A DNA stretch of 64,000 nt from Actinoplanes octamycinicus (GCF_014205225.1 NZ_JACHNB010000001.1:6367501-6431500); one strand, 5' to 3'; positions 9,747 through 18,736 are shown, counted from the stretch's first letter. Notes: generated by a model from the letters alone, not told the origin. A program made the numbers and translations.

Positions 9747-10414
9747 CCCGGGTGCTCGTCGTCGACGACGAACCGCAGATCCTGCGCGCGCTACGGATCA
9801 ACCTCAAGGCCCATGGGTACGACGTCGACACCGCGGGCGACGCCAGAGCCGCCCTGCGCGCCGCCGCACAGCAGCCGCATCCCGACCTGGTGGTGCTGGA
9901 CCTGGGCCTGCCCGACATGGAGGGCACCGACGTGATCGCCGGGCTGCGCGGCTGGACGACGGTGCCGATCATCGTGCTCTCCGGCCGGGCCGGCAGCGCC
10001 GACAAGGTGGGCGCGCTCGACGCCGGCGCCGACGACTACGTCACCAAACCGTTCGGCATCGAGGAACTGCTCGCCCGGATGCGCGCGGTGACCCGCCGCG
10101 TGCAGCCGGCCGGGACGGACAGCCCGGTGGTCCGGATCGGCTCCCGGGACATCGATCTGGGCCGGCGCTCGGTCAGCGGCGACGTCCGCCTCACCCCGAC
10201 CGAGTGGCAACTGCTCGACCACCTGCTCCGGCATCCGGGCAAGCTGATCACCCAGCGGGAGCTGTTGCTGGACGTGTGGGGGCCGCACTACCAGAACAAC
10301 ACCAACTACCTGCGGCAGTACATGGCCCGGCTGCGCCGCAAGCTGGAGATCGATCCGGCCCGTCCCCGGCACCTGCTCACCGAACCCGGGATGGGCTACC
10401 GCTACCAGCCCTGA
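9743..10414 (+). CDS. kdpE: KdpE response regulator
   Basis: A 223-residue OmpR-family regulator. The receiver domain (1-115) has the acidic pair in VVDDEP, the phospho-accepting aspartate near residue 53 (VVLDLGLPDMEG) and the conserved lysine in YVTKPFG. A winged-helix DNA-binding domain follows (about 130-223), ending in the typical GMGYRYQP. The ATGA overlap with kdpD shows coupling. It is expected to activate kdpFABC, probably at the direct repeats around 2377-2394. It ends seven bases from the stop of the convergent permease gene. Confidence 0.97.
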   Translation: MTRVLVVDDEPQILRALRINLKAHGYDVDTAGDARAALRAAAQQPHPDLVVLDLGLPDMEGTDVIAGLRGWTTVPIIVLSGRAGSADKVGALDAGADDYVTKPFGIEELLARMRAVTRRVQPAGTDSPVVRIGSRDIDLGRRSVSGDVRLTPTEWQLLDHLLRHPGKLITQRELLLDVWGPHYQNNTNYLRQYMARLRRKLEIDPARPRHLLTEPGMGYRYQP

Positions 10415-10421
10415 CCGGCGG

Positions 10422-12344
10422 TCAGCCGACGTGCACGTGCGGGCGCCGCCGCCGGTCCGGCTCGGCCTGCCGGATCATCTCCCGGGTCACCGGCGCCACC
10501 TCGCCCTGCCCGAAGATCAGATAGCGGGCGAAGTTCGCCACCGGGTTGCCCTCGGTCCACTCGAAGTAGATGTGCGGCCGCCGGTGTGTCGTGTCGCGCA
10601 TCCACAACACCAGGGCCGCCAGCGCGCTGGGCACCGACGAACTCTCCACGGTCAGCACCCGATACCGGTGATGCAGGACCTCACCGCGTACGTGCAACTC
10701 GGTCTCGAAGTCCGAGGCGTCCCGCACGTTCACCTCGACGAACAGCACGTCAGCCTGATCGGTCATGTCGTTGTCCGCGATGATCTGGGCCATCTTGTCG
10801 GAGTATTCGGCCGCGTCGCGCCGGTCCGGCTCGTTGGCGATCAGCCGGATCTGTCGTTTGCCCAGCTCCTGGAGAAAGCCCTGGGTGACGTGGTCGGCCT
10901 CGATGTGGGTGACCCGCAGCTCGAACGCCCGGAAGATCCGGGACAGCAGCGACACCAGCAGGATCGCCATGATGAAGCACCCGGCAATCTTGACGCCGTC
11001 CGGGCGCTCCACCACGTTCGCGACCGTGGTGTACGCGAAGACCGCGGTGACCAGCGCGAACGCCCACGTCCGGCCGCGCTGGCGGCGGCGGCGAGCAGAC
11101 AGGGTCACCGCCGCGGCGGCCGAGGTGATCAGCACCAGCACGCCGGTCGCGTACGCGCCGCCCTGCGCGTCGACGTCGGCGTCGAAGATCCAGGTGATCA
11201 GGAACGCGGCGCCGGTGAAGACCAGCACCAGGGGACGCACCGCGCGGGCCCAGTCCGGAGCCATGCCGAACTTGGGCAGGTAGCGCGGCACGAGGTTGAG
11301 CAGGCCGGCCATCGCGGACGCGCCGGCGAACCACAGGATCGCGATGGTGGAGAGGTCATAGACACTGCCGAAGACGCTGCCCAGGTTCTCGTGCGCCAGG
11401 TAGGCCAGGGCCCGGCCGTTGGCCTCGCCGCCCGGCTCGAACTCCCGCTCCGGGATCAGCACGGTGGTGGCGACGCTGCTGGTGATCAGGAAGACGCTCA
11501 TGATCCCGGCCGCCGTGGTGAGCAGCTGTTTCCCGCCGCGGATCCGCTGGTCGAGGTCGCCCTTGATGTGCGGCATGACGGCGACGCCGGTCTCGAAACC
11601 GGACAGGCCCAGGGCCAGTTTCGGGAAGACCAGCAGCGCGATCCCGACCATGGCCAGCGGGCTGCCGTGCGCGGTGGTCATCGCCCCGGTCCAGTCGCTG
11701 ACCGCGTGCGGGTGCGAGATCACCTCCACCAGGGCGTCGCCGACCACGATCACGTTGAGCCCCAGGTAGACCCCGACCAGGGCCACCGCGATGCCGATCG
11801 CCTCGGTGAAGCCCTTGAGGAACACCCCGCCGAGCAGCGCGACGAGCAGCAGCGTGATCGCTACCTCGTGCCCGCGCATCGCCCCGGGCAGGAACGGGTT
11901 CTCGTCGATGTGGGCGGTCGCGTCGGCGGCGGACAGGGTGATCGTGATGATGAAGTCGGTGGCCGCGAATCCCAGCAGCACCAGGACGAACAGCTTGCCC
12001 TTCCAGAAGGAGAGCAGCCGGACCAGCATCGCGATCGAGCCCTCGCCGTGCGGGCTGTCCGCGGCGACCCGCCGGTAGACCGGGAGTGCGCCGAGCAGTG
12101 TCACCGCCACCAGGACCAGTGTCGCCAGCGGGGAGAGCACTCCGGCCGCGAGCGCCGCGATCCCCGGCTGGTAACCGAGCGTGGAGAAGTAGTCGACGCC
12201 GGTCAGGCACATGACCTTCCACCAGGCATGCGGCTTCTCGGGCCCGCCGGCCTCGGCATGCGGTCCCTCGTGCGGGGCGGTCCGCTCGGTGAGCCCCTGA
12301 AGAAGCCACCGGCGCACGGTGTGACGCTCTTCGGTTACGGCCAT
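10422..12344 (-). CDS. APC-superfamily permease with a C-terminal cytoplasmic domain
   Basis: A 640-residue protein with about twelve membrane segments between residues 45 and 470. Near its N-terminus is [20 protein letters not shown], a signature of actinobacterial APC permeases. A hydrophilic C-terminal region of about 170 residues follows (from [16 protein letters not shown]), similar in position to the cytoplasmic domain of KUP/KimA potassium transporters. The substrate is therefore either an amino acid or K+; its place next to kdpDE favours K+ or osmotic adaptation, but that is inference. ATG 12344 has GGGGAGA upstream, so the frame extending to 12407 is not used. Confidence 0.85.
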   Translation of the reverse strand: MAVTEERHTVRRWLLQGLTERTAPHEGPHAEAGGPEKPHAWWKVMCLTGVDYFSTLGYQPGIAALAAGVLSPLATLVLVAVTLLGALPVYRRVAADSPHGEGSIAMLVRLLSFWKGKLFVLVLLGFAATDFIITITLSAADATAHIDENPFLPGAMRGHEVAITLLLVALLGGVFLKGFTEAIGIAVALVGVYLGLNVIVVGDALVEVISHPHAVSDWTGAMTTAHGSPLAMVGIALLVFPKLALGLSGFETGVAVMPHIKGDLDQRIRGGKQLLTTAAGIMSVFLITSSVATTVLIPEREFEPGGEANGRALAYLAHENLGSVFGSVYDLSTIAILWFAGASAMAGLLNLVPRYLPKFGMAPDWARAVRPLVLVFTGAAFLITWIFDADVDAQGGAYATGVLVLITSAAAAVTLSARRRRQRGRTWAFALVTAVFAYTTVANVVERPDGVKIAGCFIMAILLVSLLSRIFRAFELRVTHIEADHVTQGFLQELGKRQIRLIANEPDRRDAAEYSDKMAQIIADNDMTDQADVLFVEVNVRDASDFETELHVRGEVLHHRYRVLTVESSSVPSALAALVLWMRDTTHRRPHIYFEWTEGNPVANFARYLIFGQGEVAPVTREMIRQAEPDRRRRPHVHVG

Positions 12345-12463
12345 CGATGTCTCCCCGGCAGGATCCCGGCCGGGGGTGTACCCCGCCTTCGCCACCGATC
12401 CTGGCACTCGTGGACCCCGCGGGACCGGCTACGCCGCGTTAACAAAACGTCAAAAAGGCGATC

Positions 12464-12531
12464 GGTACTCGGTACTACCGGATACCGGTACTCGGTGTTA
12501 CCGTATAGCGGTACCCAGTGGTACGAGGTAC
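12464..12531 (+). promoter_or_regulatory. cluster of six GGTAC motifs before the padR operon
   Basis: Within 68 bases the pentamer GGTAC occurs at 12464, 12471, 12487, 12510, 12520 and 12527, several times inside longer inverted repeats such as TACCGGTA. A -10-like TATAGC lies at 12503-12508. The cluster ends 20 bases before the PadR start, so it is a good candidate for the autoregulatory operator and promoter of the operon. Binding by PadR is inference. Confidence 0.5.
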
Positions 12532-12550
12532 CGGGTGGAGGGACGGTTCG

Positions 12551-12877
12551 ATGGAGGATCTCACCGAGATGTTGAAGGGCACGCTCGAAGGCTGCGTGCT
12601 GGAAATCATCAACGGCGAGGAGACCTACGGGTACGCCATCACGCGCCGGCTCAACGAGCTCGGTTTCGCGGACGTCATCGACGGAACGGTCTACACCATC
12701 CTGCTGCGACTGGAGCGCAACGGGCTGGTCCAGGTGACGAAACGACCGTCCGAGGTGGGCCCGCCGCGCAAGTTCTACGCGCTCAACGACGCCGGCCGCG
12801 CCGAGCTCGCGACGTTCTGGGCGAAATGGGAGTACGTCTCATCACGCATCGACAGCCTCAAGGAGGGCAGGCGATGA
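12551..12877 (+). CDS. PadR-family transcriptional regulator
   Basis: A 108-residue winged-helix protein of the small PadR type. It shows the family opening (LKGTLEGCVLEIINGEETYG YAI), the DGTVYTILLRLERNGLV recognition segment and the wing GPPRKFYALNDAGR. PadR proteins usually repress efflux or ABC genes until a ligand binds. The gene heads a cluster with two DUF1048 proteins and an ABC exporter; its stop overlaps the next start by four bases (ATGA). ATG 12551 follows GGAGGGACGG. Confidence 0.95.
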   Translation: MEDLTEMLKGTLEGCVLEIINGEETYGYAITRRLNELGFADVIDGTVYTILLRLERNGLVQVTKRPSEVGPPRKFYALNDAGRAELATFWAKWEYVSSRIDSLKEGRR

Positions 12878-13230
12878 GCTTCTGGGAAACCATCACCGGC
12901 AGCGACCTCACCCGGGAGTGGAAGGCGTTCGAAGTGCGGGCGCAGGCGTTGCCACCCGACTATCGGGCGGCATGGGAGCAGATCAAGGTGCACCTGTTCC
13001 CGCACGGGGACTTCACCGGCCGCAATCTGATGCCGATCTTCGACGCCGCCCTGGCGCTGCTCGAAGAGGCGTCGGCGGACGGGCAGGGCATCCACGAGGT
13101 GCTCGGTGACGACATCCCGGGCTTCTGCGCGGCGCTCGCCGGGGGAGCCGGCGCGCCGACCTACCGGGATCGGTGGCGCGAGCAGTTGAACAACAACGTG
13201 GCGAGAAAACTCGGCCGGCTGGGAGGCTGA
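12874..13230 (+). CDS. DUF1048 family protein (first copy)
   Basis: A 118-residue soluble helical protein of the DUF1048 family. The hallmark is the WKAFEVRAQALPPDYRAAWE segment followed by the central HEVLGDDIPGFCAAL segment. DUF1048 genes regularly sit between padR and an ABC exporter in Gram-positive bacteria, as here, and their role is unknown. It overlaps padR by four bases and precedes a paralogue by one base. The two copies share about the same length and the PPDY and GDDIPGFC / GPDVAAFC landmarks, which points to duplication. Confidence 0.92.
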   Translation: MSFWETITGSDLTREWKAFEVRAQALPPDYRAAWEQIKVHLFPHGDFTGRNLMPIFDAALALLEEASADGQGIHEVLGDDIPGFCAALAGGAGAPTYRDRWREQLNNNVARKLGRLGG

Positions 13231-13231
13231 C

Positions 13232-13564
13232 ATGGGCATCCGCGACATCATCGAGGGCAAGAAGCAGTGGCGGGCACACGTCGCCCGGGTCAAGGCGCTC
13301 CCGCCGGACTACCAGATCGTCTACAAGGAGATGCAGAAGTACCTGTTCAAGGTCGGACCGGTCGACCTGGCCGACGGGCAGCTGCTCACCGGGATCGTCG
13401 ACTTCTTCCAGGAGGGCGCGGCCGCCGGCAAAGGGGTGCTGGAGCTGATCGGCCCGGACGTCGCCGCCTTCTGCGACGGCCTGATCAAGGACACGCCCAC
13501 CTACGCCGACGCCTATCAGGCGTCCATCAGCGGGAAGTACGGCTTCGATGAACGCGACCGCTGA
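13232..13564 (+). CDS. DUF1048 family protein (second copy)
   Basis: A 110-residue paralogue of the preceding gene with the same landmarks (VKALPPDYQIVYKEMQKYL and ELIGPDVAAFCDGLI). ATG 13232 follows GGGAGG. Its last 17 bases overlap the start of the ABC ATPase gene, so the two are probably translated together. Function unknown; a role as an accessory or regulatory partner of the transporter is inferred from context. Confidence 0.92.
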   Translation: MGIRDIIEGKKQWRAHVARVKALPPDYQIVYKEMQKYLFKVGPVDLADGQLLTGIVDFFQEGAAAGKGVLELIGPDVAAFCDGLIKDTPTYADAYQASISGKYGFDERDR

Positions 13565-14339
13565 CCCGGCCGGGCAGCCGGCGATCCGCGTGCAGGGCCT
13601 GGAGAAATCCTTCAAGCAGCTGAAGGTGCTGCGCGGCGTGGACCTCGACGTGGCGCGCGGCAGCATCTTCGCCCTGCTCGGCTCGAACGGGGCCGGCAAG
13701 ACCACCATGGTCACCATCCTGTCCACGCTGCTCAAGGCCGACGCCGGGACGGCCCTGGTGAACGGCTTCGACATCGCGGCGCAGGCTCCCCAGGTGCGCG
13801 AGTCGATCAGCCTCACCGGGCAGTTCGCGGCGGTCGACGAGATCCTCACCGGCCGGGAAAACCTGGTCATGGTCGCCCGGCTGCGGCACCTCAAGGACCC
13901 GGGAGCCATCGCGGACGACCTGCTCCGGCGCTTCTCGCTGACCGAGGCGGGCGGCCGGCGGGTGGCGACGTACTCCGGTGGCATGCGCCGCCGGCTGGAC
14001 ATCGCGATGAGCCTGATCGGCGATCCACCGGTGATCTTCCTCGACGAGCCGACCACCGGGCTGGACCCGGAGGCGCGGCTCGAGGTCTGGCAGGCCGTCA
14101 AGGAACTCGCCGCGGGCGGCACCACCGTGCTGCTCACCACGCAGTACCTGGACGAGGCGGAGCAGCTCGCCGACCGGATCGCGATCCTGCACGAGGGCCG
14201 GATCCTCGTGAACGGCACCCTCGCCGAGCTCAAGGCGCTGCTGCCACCCGCGAAAGTCGAATACGTCGAGAAACAGCCCACCCTCGAGGACGTCTTCCTC
14301 ACCCTGGTCGGCGCCCGGACCGACAGGGGACCACAGTGA
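13548..14339 (+). CDS. ABC transporter ATP-binding protein (DrrA-type exporter)
   Basis: A 263-residue ATPase. It has Walker A (LGSNGAGKTTMV, about residue 44), the Q loop (SLTGQFAAVDEILTG), signature (TYSGGMRRRLDIAM), Walker B (VIFLDEPTTGLDP) and the H-loop region (LLTTQYLDEAEQ, where Q replaces the usual H as is common in DrrA-type exporters). The C-terminal TLEDVFLTLVG segment is typical of drug and antibiotic exporters. It overlaps both neighbours, by 17 bases upstream and four bases downstream, and works with the permease encoded next. Confidence 0.97.
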   Translation: MNATADPAGQPAIRVQGLEKSFKQLKVLRGVDLDVARGSIFALLGSNGAGKTTMVTILSTLLKADAGTALVNGFDIAAQAPQVRESISLTGQFAAVDEILTGRENLVMVARLRHLKDPGAIADDLLRRFSLTEAGGRRVATYSGGMRRRLDIAMSLIGDPPVIFLDEPTTGLDPEARLEVWQAVKELAAGGTTVLLTTQYLDEAEQLADRIAILHEGRILVNGTLAELKALLPPAKVEYVEKQPTLEDVFLTLVGARTDRGPQ

Positions 14340-15097
14340 ACAGGCATTTCCTCGGTGACACCACCGTCCTGCTGGGCCGCTCGCTGCGCCACATCGCCCG
14401 CAGCCCGGACACCATCATCACCACCGCGATCATGCCGATCGCCTTCATGCTGCTGTTCGTGTACGTCTTCGGCGGCGCGATCGAGACCGGATCCGACTCC
14501 TACGTCAACTACCTGCTGCCCGGCATCCTGATCATGACGATCGCCTCCGGGATCTCCTACACCGCGTACCGTCTCTTCCTGGATCTGCAGGGCGGCATCT
14601 TCGCGCGCTTCCAGTCGATGCCGATCGCCCGGGCGTCCGTGCTGTGGGCTCACGTCCTGACCTCGCTGGTCGCCAACCTGATCTCGCTGATCGTGGTGGT
14701 CGGCGTCGCCCTGCTGATGGGCTTCCGCAGCGGCGCGGACCTCCTCGGCTGGCTGGCCGTGGCCGGCATCCTGACCCTGTTCACCCTGGCCCTGACCTGG
14801 ATCGCGGTGATCCCGGGGCTCACCGCGAAGTCCGTGGACGGCGCGAGCGCGTTCGCCTACCCGCTGATCTTCCTGCCGTTCATCAGCTCGGCCTTCGTGC
14901 CCACCGAGTCCATGCCCGGCCCGGTCCGCGCCTTCGCCGAGAACCAGCCGGTGACCGCCATCGTCGACGCGCTCCGGAACCTCTTCACCCAGCAGCCGGT
15001 CGGCACCGGCATCTGGACCGCCCTGGCCTGGTGCGCCGGCATCCTGATCGTCGCCTTCACGATCGCCACCGCGTCCTACCGCCGCCGGATCACCTGA
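14336..15097 (+). CDS. ABC-2 type transporter permease (DrrB-type)
   Basis: A 253-residue permease with six membrane segments. It carries the ABC-2 features of DrrB-like exporters: RSPDTIITTAIMPIAFMLLF near the N-terminus, LPGILIMT after the second segment and a late FISSAFVPTESMPG loop. GTG 14336 overlaps the ATPase stop. It probably forms the membrane half of a homodimeric exporter controlled by PadR; the exported compound cannot be deduced. Confidence 0.96.
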   Translation: MNRHFLGDTTVLLGRSLRHIARSPDTIITTAIMPIAFMLLFVYVFGGAIETGSDSYVNYLLPGILIMTIASGISYTAYRLFLDLQGGIFARFQSMPIARASVLWAHVLTSLVANLISLIVVVGVALLMGFRSGADLLGWLAVAGILTLFTLALTWIAVIPGLTAKSVDGASAFAYPLIFLPFISSAFVPTESMPGPVRAFAENQPVTAIVDALRNLFTQQPVGTGIWTALAWCAGILIVAFTIATASYRRRIT

Positions 15098-15144
15098 GCG
15101 GTCGGCTACCCCTTGCCGATGCCCGGCCGGGGCGAGGGCTTCGA

Positions 15145-16143
15145 TCAACGGGCGGGGAGCGTGCGGGAACCGCCGATGATCAGGGTGACGACGGCTTCCA
15201 CGTCCTGCAGACCAGCCCGGTCCAGTTCGGTGCGCAGGGTGGCCTCGCTGGCCTCGGGTGGCCGACCCATGGCTTCCAGGTGCAGCACTCCACGTTGTAC
15301 CTGGATGTCGGTGATCTGCCAGCCCTGCCCGGCGGCCCATCGCTCGGCGACCGGCTGGGCCTGGCCGATGATCCGCTGCTCCTGGAGCACCTGCCAGCTG
15401 CCGTAGCCGAGCGGCACCGCCATGAGCAGCAGACTGAGCGCCACGGTGGCCACCGTCTTGGCGCCGAGCGCCCCGACCGGGAGGCCGGCTTCCTTGGCGG
15501 CCTCCCGCAACCTGGCCGCGAGCATGATCGCGGTGCCGGTGGCGATGATCGCGGCGACGTTCGTGCCGAACAGCAGCAGGGCACCCAAGGACTCGCCGTA
15601 GGCGCCGGACTCGGCGGTCAGTCCGACGACCGCCAGCGGCGGGACGAGCGAGATGGCGATGGCCACGCCCGGCAGGGTGTCCGAGACGTCGGAGCGGATC
15701 AGCGCGAATCCGCCCACCAATCCGGTGGCCAGCGCCGCGATCAGGTCGATGAACCGGGGACTGACCCGGGACGCGACCTGCGAGTTGTTCGCGGCGACCA
15801 CGTCGAGGTGGAAGGGTGCGCCCATCAGGTAGCCGATGGCCACCACCAGCGCGGCGCCGGCGAGCGTCAGAGCGAGGTGGTAGACCAGTTGCCGGCGGTC
15901 GGCCAGGACGATCGCCAGCGCGGTTCCGAGGATCGGTGTCATCAGCGGCGCGACGATCATGGCCCCGATGACCGTGGCCGTGGAGTCGGCGATCACGCCC
16001 GCGGAGGCGATCACCGCGGCCAGGACGAGCAGGACCCAGAAGTTGGTCAGGTTCCGGTGCCGGTTGCCGTGGGTGAGGAAGAGCCGGGTGAGGATCCGCT
16101 CGACGTCGGCGGCCGGGACCCGGATGCCGGACCAGACGTTCAT
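15145..16143 (-). CDS. DUF389 family membrane protein
   Basis: A polytopic protein of the DUF389 (TIGR00341) family. The first membrane segments carry NFWVLLVLAAVIASAGVIAD and the conserved STATVIGAMIVAPLMTPI, followed by about six further segments to residue 260. A soluble C-terminal domain (ITDIQVQRGVLHLEAMG onward) resembles a small ferredoxin-like fold. Members are found in many bacteria without an assigned reaction. ATG 16143 gives 332 residues and begins just before the conserved part; an in-frame ATG at 16233 would add 30 polar residues and cannot be excluded. Confidence 0.88.
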   Translation of the reverse strand: MNVWSGIRVPAADVERILTRLFLTHGNRHRNLTNFWVLLVLAAVIASAGVIADSTATVIGAMIVAPLMTPILGTALAIVLADRRQLVYHLALTLAGAALVVAIGYLMGAPFHLDVVAANNSQVASRVSPRFIDLIAALATGLVGGFALIRSDVSDTLPGVAIAISLVPPLAVVGLTAESGAYGESLGALLLFGTNVAAIIATGTAIMLAARLREAAKEAGLPVGALGAKTVATVALSLLLMAVPLGYGSWQVLQEQRIIGQAQPVAERWAAGQGWQITDIQVQRGVLHLEAMGRPPEASEATLRTELDRAGLQDVEAVVTLIIGGSRTLPAR

Positions 16144-16300
16144 GGTCCGACGCCGCGCGTGGTCGGGCGATCTCTCACCACGAACAGCATCGGCCTGGCT
16201 CCTTCCGGTGGGTCGCGCAGTCTTCGGGATCATGCGCCTGCGCGGCTGGCTGCCGCCTCACCCTGCTGGGGTGAGGCAGTGGTGACAACCGGCGTTTCGC

Positions 16301-16329
16301 TTGCGGGAGCCCGCCTCGTTCACTAGCTT
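16301..16329 (+). promoter_or_regulatory. housekeeping-type promoter for a leaderless transcript
   Basis: TTGCGG (16301-16306) and TAGCTT (16324-16329) are separated by exactly 17 bases. The ATG of the next gene starts seven bases after the -10 box, the distance expected if transcription begins at the start codon itself. No ribosome binding site is present before that ATG, which supports a leaderless mRNA. Confidence 0.7.
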
Positions 16330-16336
16330 ACTGACA

Positions 16337-17269
16337 ATGAAAATCGCTTTCACTGGCAAGGGTGGCAGTGGGAAGAGCACCGTGGCCACGTTGTTCGTGG
16401 CTCACCTGCGGGCCGCCGGTCATCGCGTCCTGGCCGTCGACGCCGACGTGAATGTGCACCTCGCGCCGCTGCTCGGTGTCACCGCCGACAGCCGCGGCGC
16501 CCTGTCGCACCCGGACAACGTCACCGCCTTGCGAAGCCATCTGCTCGGCGACAACACGCTGATCGGCGGGGTGCGGCGGTTCGTGGCGACCACACCGCCG
16601 GGCCCCGGATCCCGGCCGGTCACCCTCGAACCCAGCGACCCGGTGCTGGCCGCGCACGCCGTCGCGCTGGACGAGCGCACCCACGTGATGCACGTCGGCA
16701 CCTATGAGCCCGAGGAGATCGGCGCCGGCTGCTACCACGGGCACCTGGCGATCCTGGAGAACCTGCTGTCGCACCTGCGGGCCGCCGACGGCGACTGGGT
16801 GGTCTGCGACATGGTGGCCGGCACCGACGCGTTCGCCAACTCCCTGCACGCGCAGTTCGACGCCATCGTCGTGGTCGTCGAGCCGACGCCGGAATCGGTC
16901 ACGGTGGCCCGCCGCTACCGGGAGCTGGCGGTCGCGGCCGGGGTCGCCGACCTGCTGGTCTTCGCCGGCAACAAGGTCGCCGACGACCTCGATCGGGACT
17001 ACCTGCGGCGGGAGCTGGGGACCGAGCCGCTCACCGTGCTGACCACGCAGGCCGGCCTGCGCCGGGCACGGCAGCTGGGCGCCTGCCCGAGCCTCGAGGA
17101 CCTCGACGACGCGACGCCGCTGCGGCACATCGCCGAGCACGTCCGGCCGGTCGATCCGATGCGTCGGCGTGCTCTGCTGCGCGAGCTGCACCTGAGGACG
17201 GCAGACAAGGATTGGGTACGGAATGCGTACGGTGATGTCACTGATCAGCTGGAACCGGTCACCGTCTGA
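16337..17269 (+). CDS. CooC/MinD-like P-loop ATPase
   Basis: A 310-residue protein starting directly with the P loop (MKIAFTGKGGSGKSTVATLF), a deviant Walker A typical of CooC, the nickel-insertion ATPase of carbon monoxide dehydrogenase, and of MinD/ParA relatives. Further landmarks are LAVDADVNVHLAPLLG, DMVAGTDAFANSL and VVVVEPTPESV. A GAGCYHGHLA segment in the middle parallels the Cys-containing CooC dimer interface. No CODH or hydrogenase gene is in the window, so the client metalloenzyme is unknown. ATG 16337 was chosen because it starts the P-loop strand and fits the promoter. Confidence 0.82.
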   Translation: MKIAFTGKGGSGKSTVATLFVAHLRAAGHRVLAVDADVNVHLAPLLGVTADSRGALSHPDNVTALRSHLLGDNTLIGGVRRFVATTPPGPGSRPVTLEPSDPVLAAHAVALDERTHVMHVGTYEPEEIGAGCYHGHLAILENLLSHLRAADGDWVVCDMVAGTDAFANSLHAQFDAIVVVVEPTPESVTVARRYRELAVAAGVADLLVFAGNKVADDLDRDYLRRELGTEPLTVLTTQAGLRRARQLGACPSLEDLDDATPLRHIAEHVRPVDPMRRRALLRELHLRTADKDWVRNAYGDVTDQLEPVTV

Positions 17270-17390
17270 TCGGCCTCTCCCGGAGCGGCCGGTTCCCAGC
17301 GGCCGGGACCGAATTCGGGCCGGTGATGTTCGGCGGCGCTCGATCGGGCATACCAGAGGCAGACGTACACATCTGTGGGAGGAAGCCATC

Positions 17391-18236
17391 ATGCAGAGCC
17401 GTTCCATCGGTGACGTCCGGGTCAGCGCGATCGGGCTCGGCGGCATGCCGATGTCCATCGAGGGCCGGCCGGACGAGGACCGGTCGATCCGGACCATCCA
17501 CGCCGCTCTGGACGCCGGGATCACCCTGATCGACACGGCGGACGCCTACCACATCGGGGCCGACGAGGTCGGGCACAACGAGTCGCTGATCGCCCGGGCG
17601 CTGGCATCCTACGGCGGGGACACCTCCGGGGTGCTGGTCGCCACCAAGGGCGGCCACCTGCGCCCGGGGGACGGGAGCTGGACCGTCAACGGGTCGCCGG
17701 ACTACCTCAAGCGGGCGTGCGAGGAGTCGCTCAAGCGCCTGGGCGTCGACGCGATCGGGCTCTACCAGTTCCACCGGCCGGACCCGAAGACGCCGTACGC
17801 GGACTCGGTCGGCGCGATCCGGGACCTGCTGGACGCCGGGAAGATCCGGATGGCCGGCATCTCGAACGCCAACCCGCAGCAGATCCGCGAGGCCCGGGAC
17901 ATTTTGGGCGGCCGGCTGGTGTCGGTGCAGAACCAGTTCTCGCCGGAGTTCCGGTCCTCCGAGCCGGAGCTGGAGCTCTGCACCGAGCTGGGCATCGCCT
18001 TCCTGCCCTGGTCGCCGCTGGGTGGCATCCGGTCGGCGGGCTCGCTCGGCGGCGCGTTCGCCCAGGTCGCCGCGAAGTACGGGGTGAGCCCGCAGCGGGT
18101 CTGCCTGGCCTGGCACCTGGCCAAATCGCCGGTGTCGATCCCGATCCCCGGCGCGAGCCGCCCGGAGACGATCACCGACTCGGCGGCCGCTGACACGGTG
18201 CGTCTGACCGCCGAGGATCTGGCCGCTCTGGGATAG
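17391..18236 (+). CDS. aldo/keto reductase
   Basis: A 281-residue TIM-barrel oxidoreductase using NADPH to reduce carbonyls. The active-site aspartate and tyrosine lie in LIDTADAYHIG (Y near residue 53), the lysine in VLVATKGG and the histidine in YQFHRPD. The C-terminal cofactor segment reads SIPIPGASRPETI. ATG 17391 has a strong GGAGGA site. Nothing else shares its transcript, and a 12-bp hairpin follows. The gap 17270-17390 holds no gene. The natural substrate is unknown. Confidence 0.95.
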   Translation: MQSRSIGDVRVSAIGLGGMPMSIEGRPDEDRSIRTIHAALDAGITLIDTADAYHIGADEVGHNESLIARALASYGGDTSGVLVATKGGHLRPGDGSWTVNGSPDYLKRACEESLKRLGVDAIGLYQFHRPDPKTPYADSVGAIRDLLDAGKIRMAGISNANPQQIREARDILGGRLVSVQNQFSPEFRSSEPELELCTELGIAFLPWSPLGGIRSAGSLGGAFAQVAAKYGVSPQRVCLAWHLAKSPVSIPIPGASRPETITDSAAADTVRLTAEDLAALG

Positions 18237-18250
18237 GCCGCCGCACGCGA

Positions 18251-18280
18251 GGCGTCCTGCCGTCACCGCGGCAGGACGCC
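18251..18280 (+). terminator. hairpin after the aldo/keto reductase gene
   Basis: GGCGTCCTGCCG (18251-18262) and its exact complement CGGCAGGACGCC (18269-18280) form a 12-bp stem with a six-base loop, 15 bases after the stop codon. There is no T-tract, which is common for actinobacterial terminators. It could serve both this gene and the convergent gene ending at 18363. Confidence 0.6.
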
Positions 18281-18362
18281 GGCGCCCGGGCAAGCCATCA
18301 GCCGGGCCCCGCAAGCGCCGGGTGGACCCGGCGGCAGTCGCTCGCCGGTCAGGCCCGCGAGG

Positions 18363-18614
18363 TCACGGCCGGCTCAGTGCTTCGCCCGCGGCGGCCCGCA
18401 GCGTCACTTCTTGCCATTCTTCGTTGGAGCCGCGCCACGCGCCGGCGACGATCTGCGCCGCCCCGCTCCCCGGGCACTCCTGCACGCGGTAGCGCCCCGC
18501 CGTCCCACCGATCTGGACCATGACGTCCCACTGCGAGCCGTCGCTGCGGATGTAGACGTCGCGCCGGAAGCGGGGTGTGTTGCTGCCGTTCCACCAGTGC
18601 CGCTGAACCTTCAT
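18363..18614 (-). CDS. small hypothetical protein
   Basis: An 83-residue soluble protein beginning MKVQRHWWNGSNTPRFRRDV. It is rich in tryptophan and aromatic residues and looks like a compact beta-sheet fold (alternating strands YIRSDGSQWDVMVQIG and GRYRVQECPG). I do not recognise a family. The codon pattern is that of a real gene (strong third-position GC). It lies upstream of no obvious partner, between the hairpin at 18251 and the antiporter gene. Confidence 0.6.
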   Translation of the reverse strand: MKVQRHWWNGSNTPRFRRDVYIRSDGSQWDVMVQIGGTAGRYRVQECPGSGAAQIVAGAWRGSNEEWQEVTLRAAAGEALSRP

Positions 18615-18736
18615 TCGACGACCCTACAGGCGCGCGGCCGGAGGAAGGTCCGCCGTTCGGCTGCCGGCGCCGGCCGGATATGTCATAGCGGCGCTGGTGG
18701 AAGTGAAGCCCGGACCGGTAGACGCGGGTGCCGGAG

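Noticed and set aside
10431..12575. 714-codon open frame on the plus strand across the APC permease
   Set aside because: Antisense of a polytopic membrane protein; the translation is charged and low in complexity, while the minus-strand frame has membrane helices and a ribosome site.
13013..15340. 775-codon minus-strand frame across the ABC transporter genes
   Set aside because: The plus strand has four overlapping genes with complete Walker and signature motifs here; the minus frame has none.
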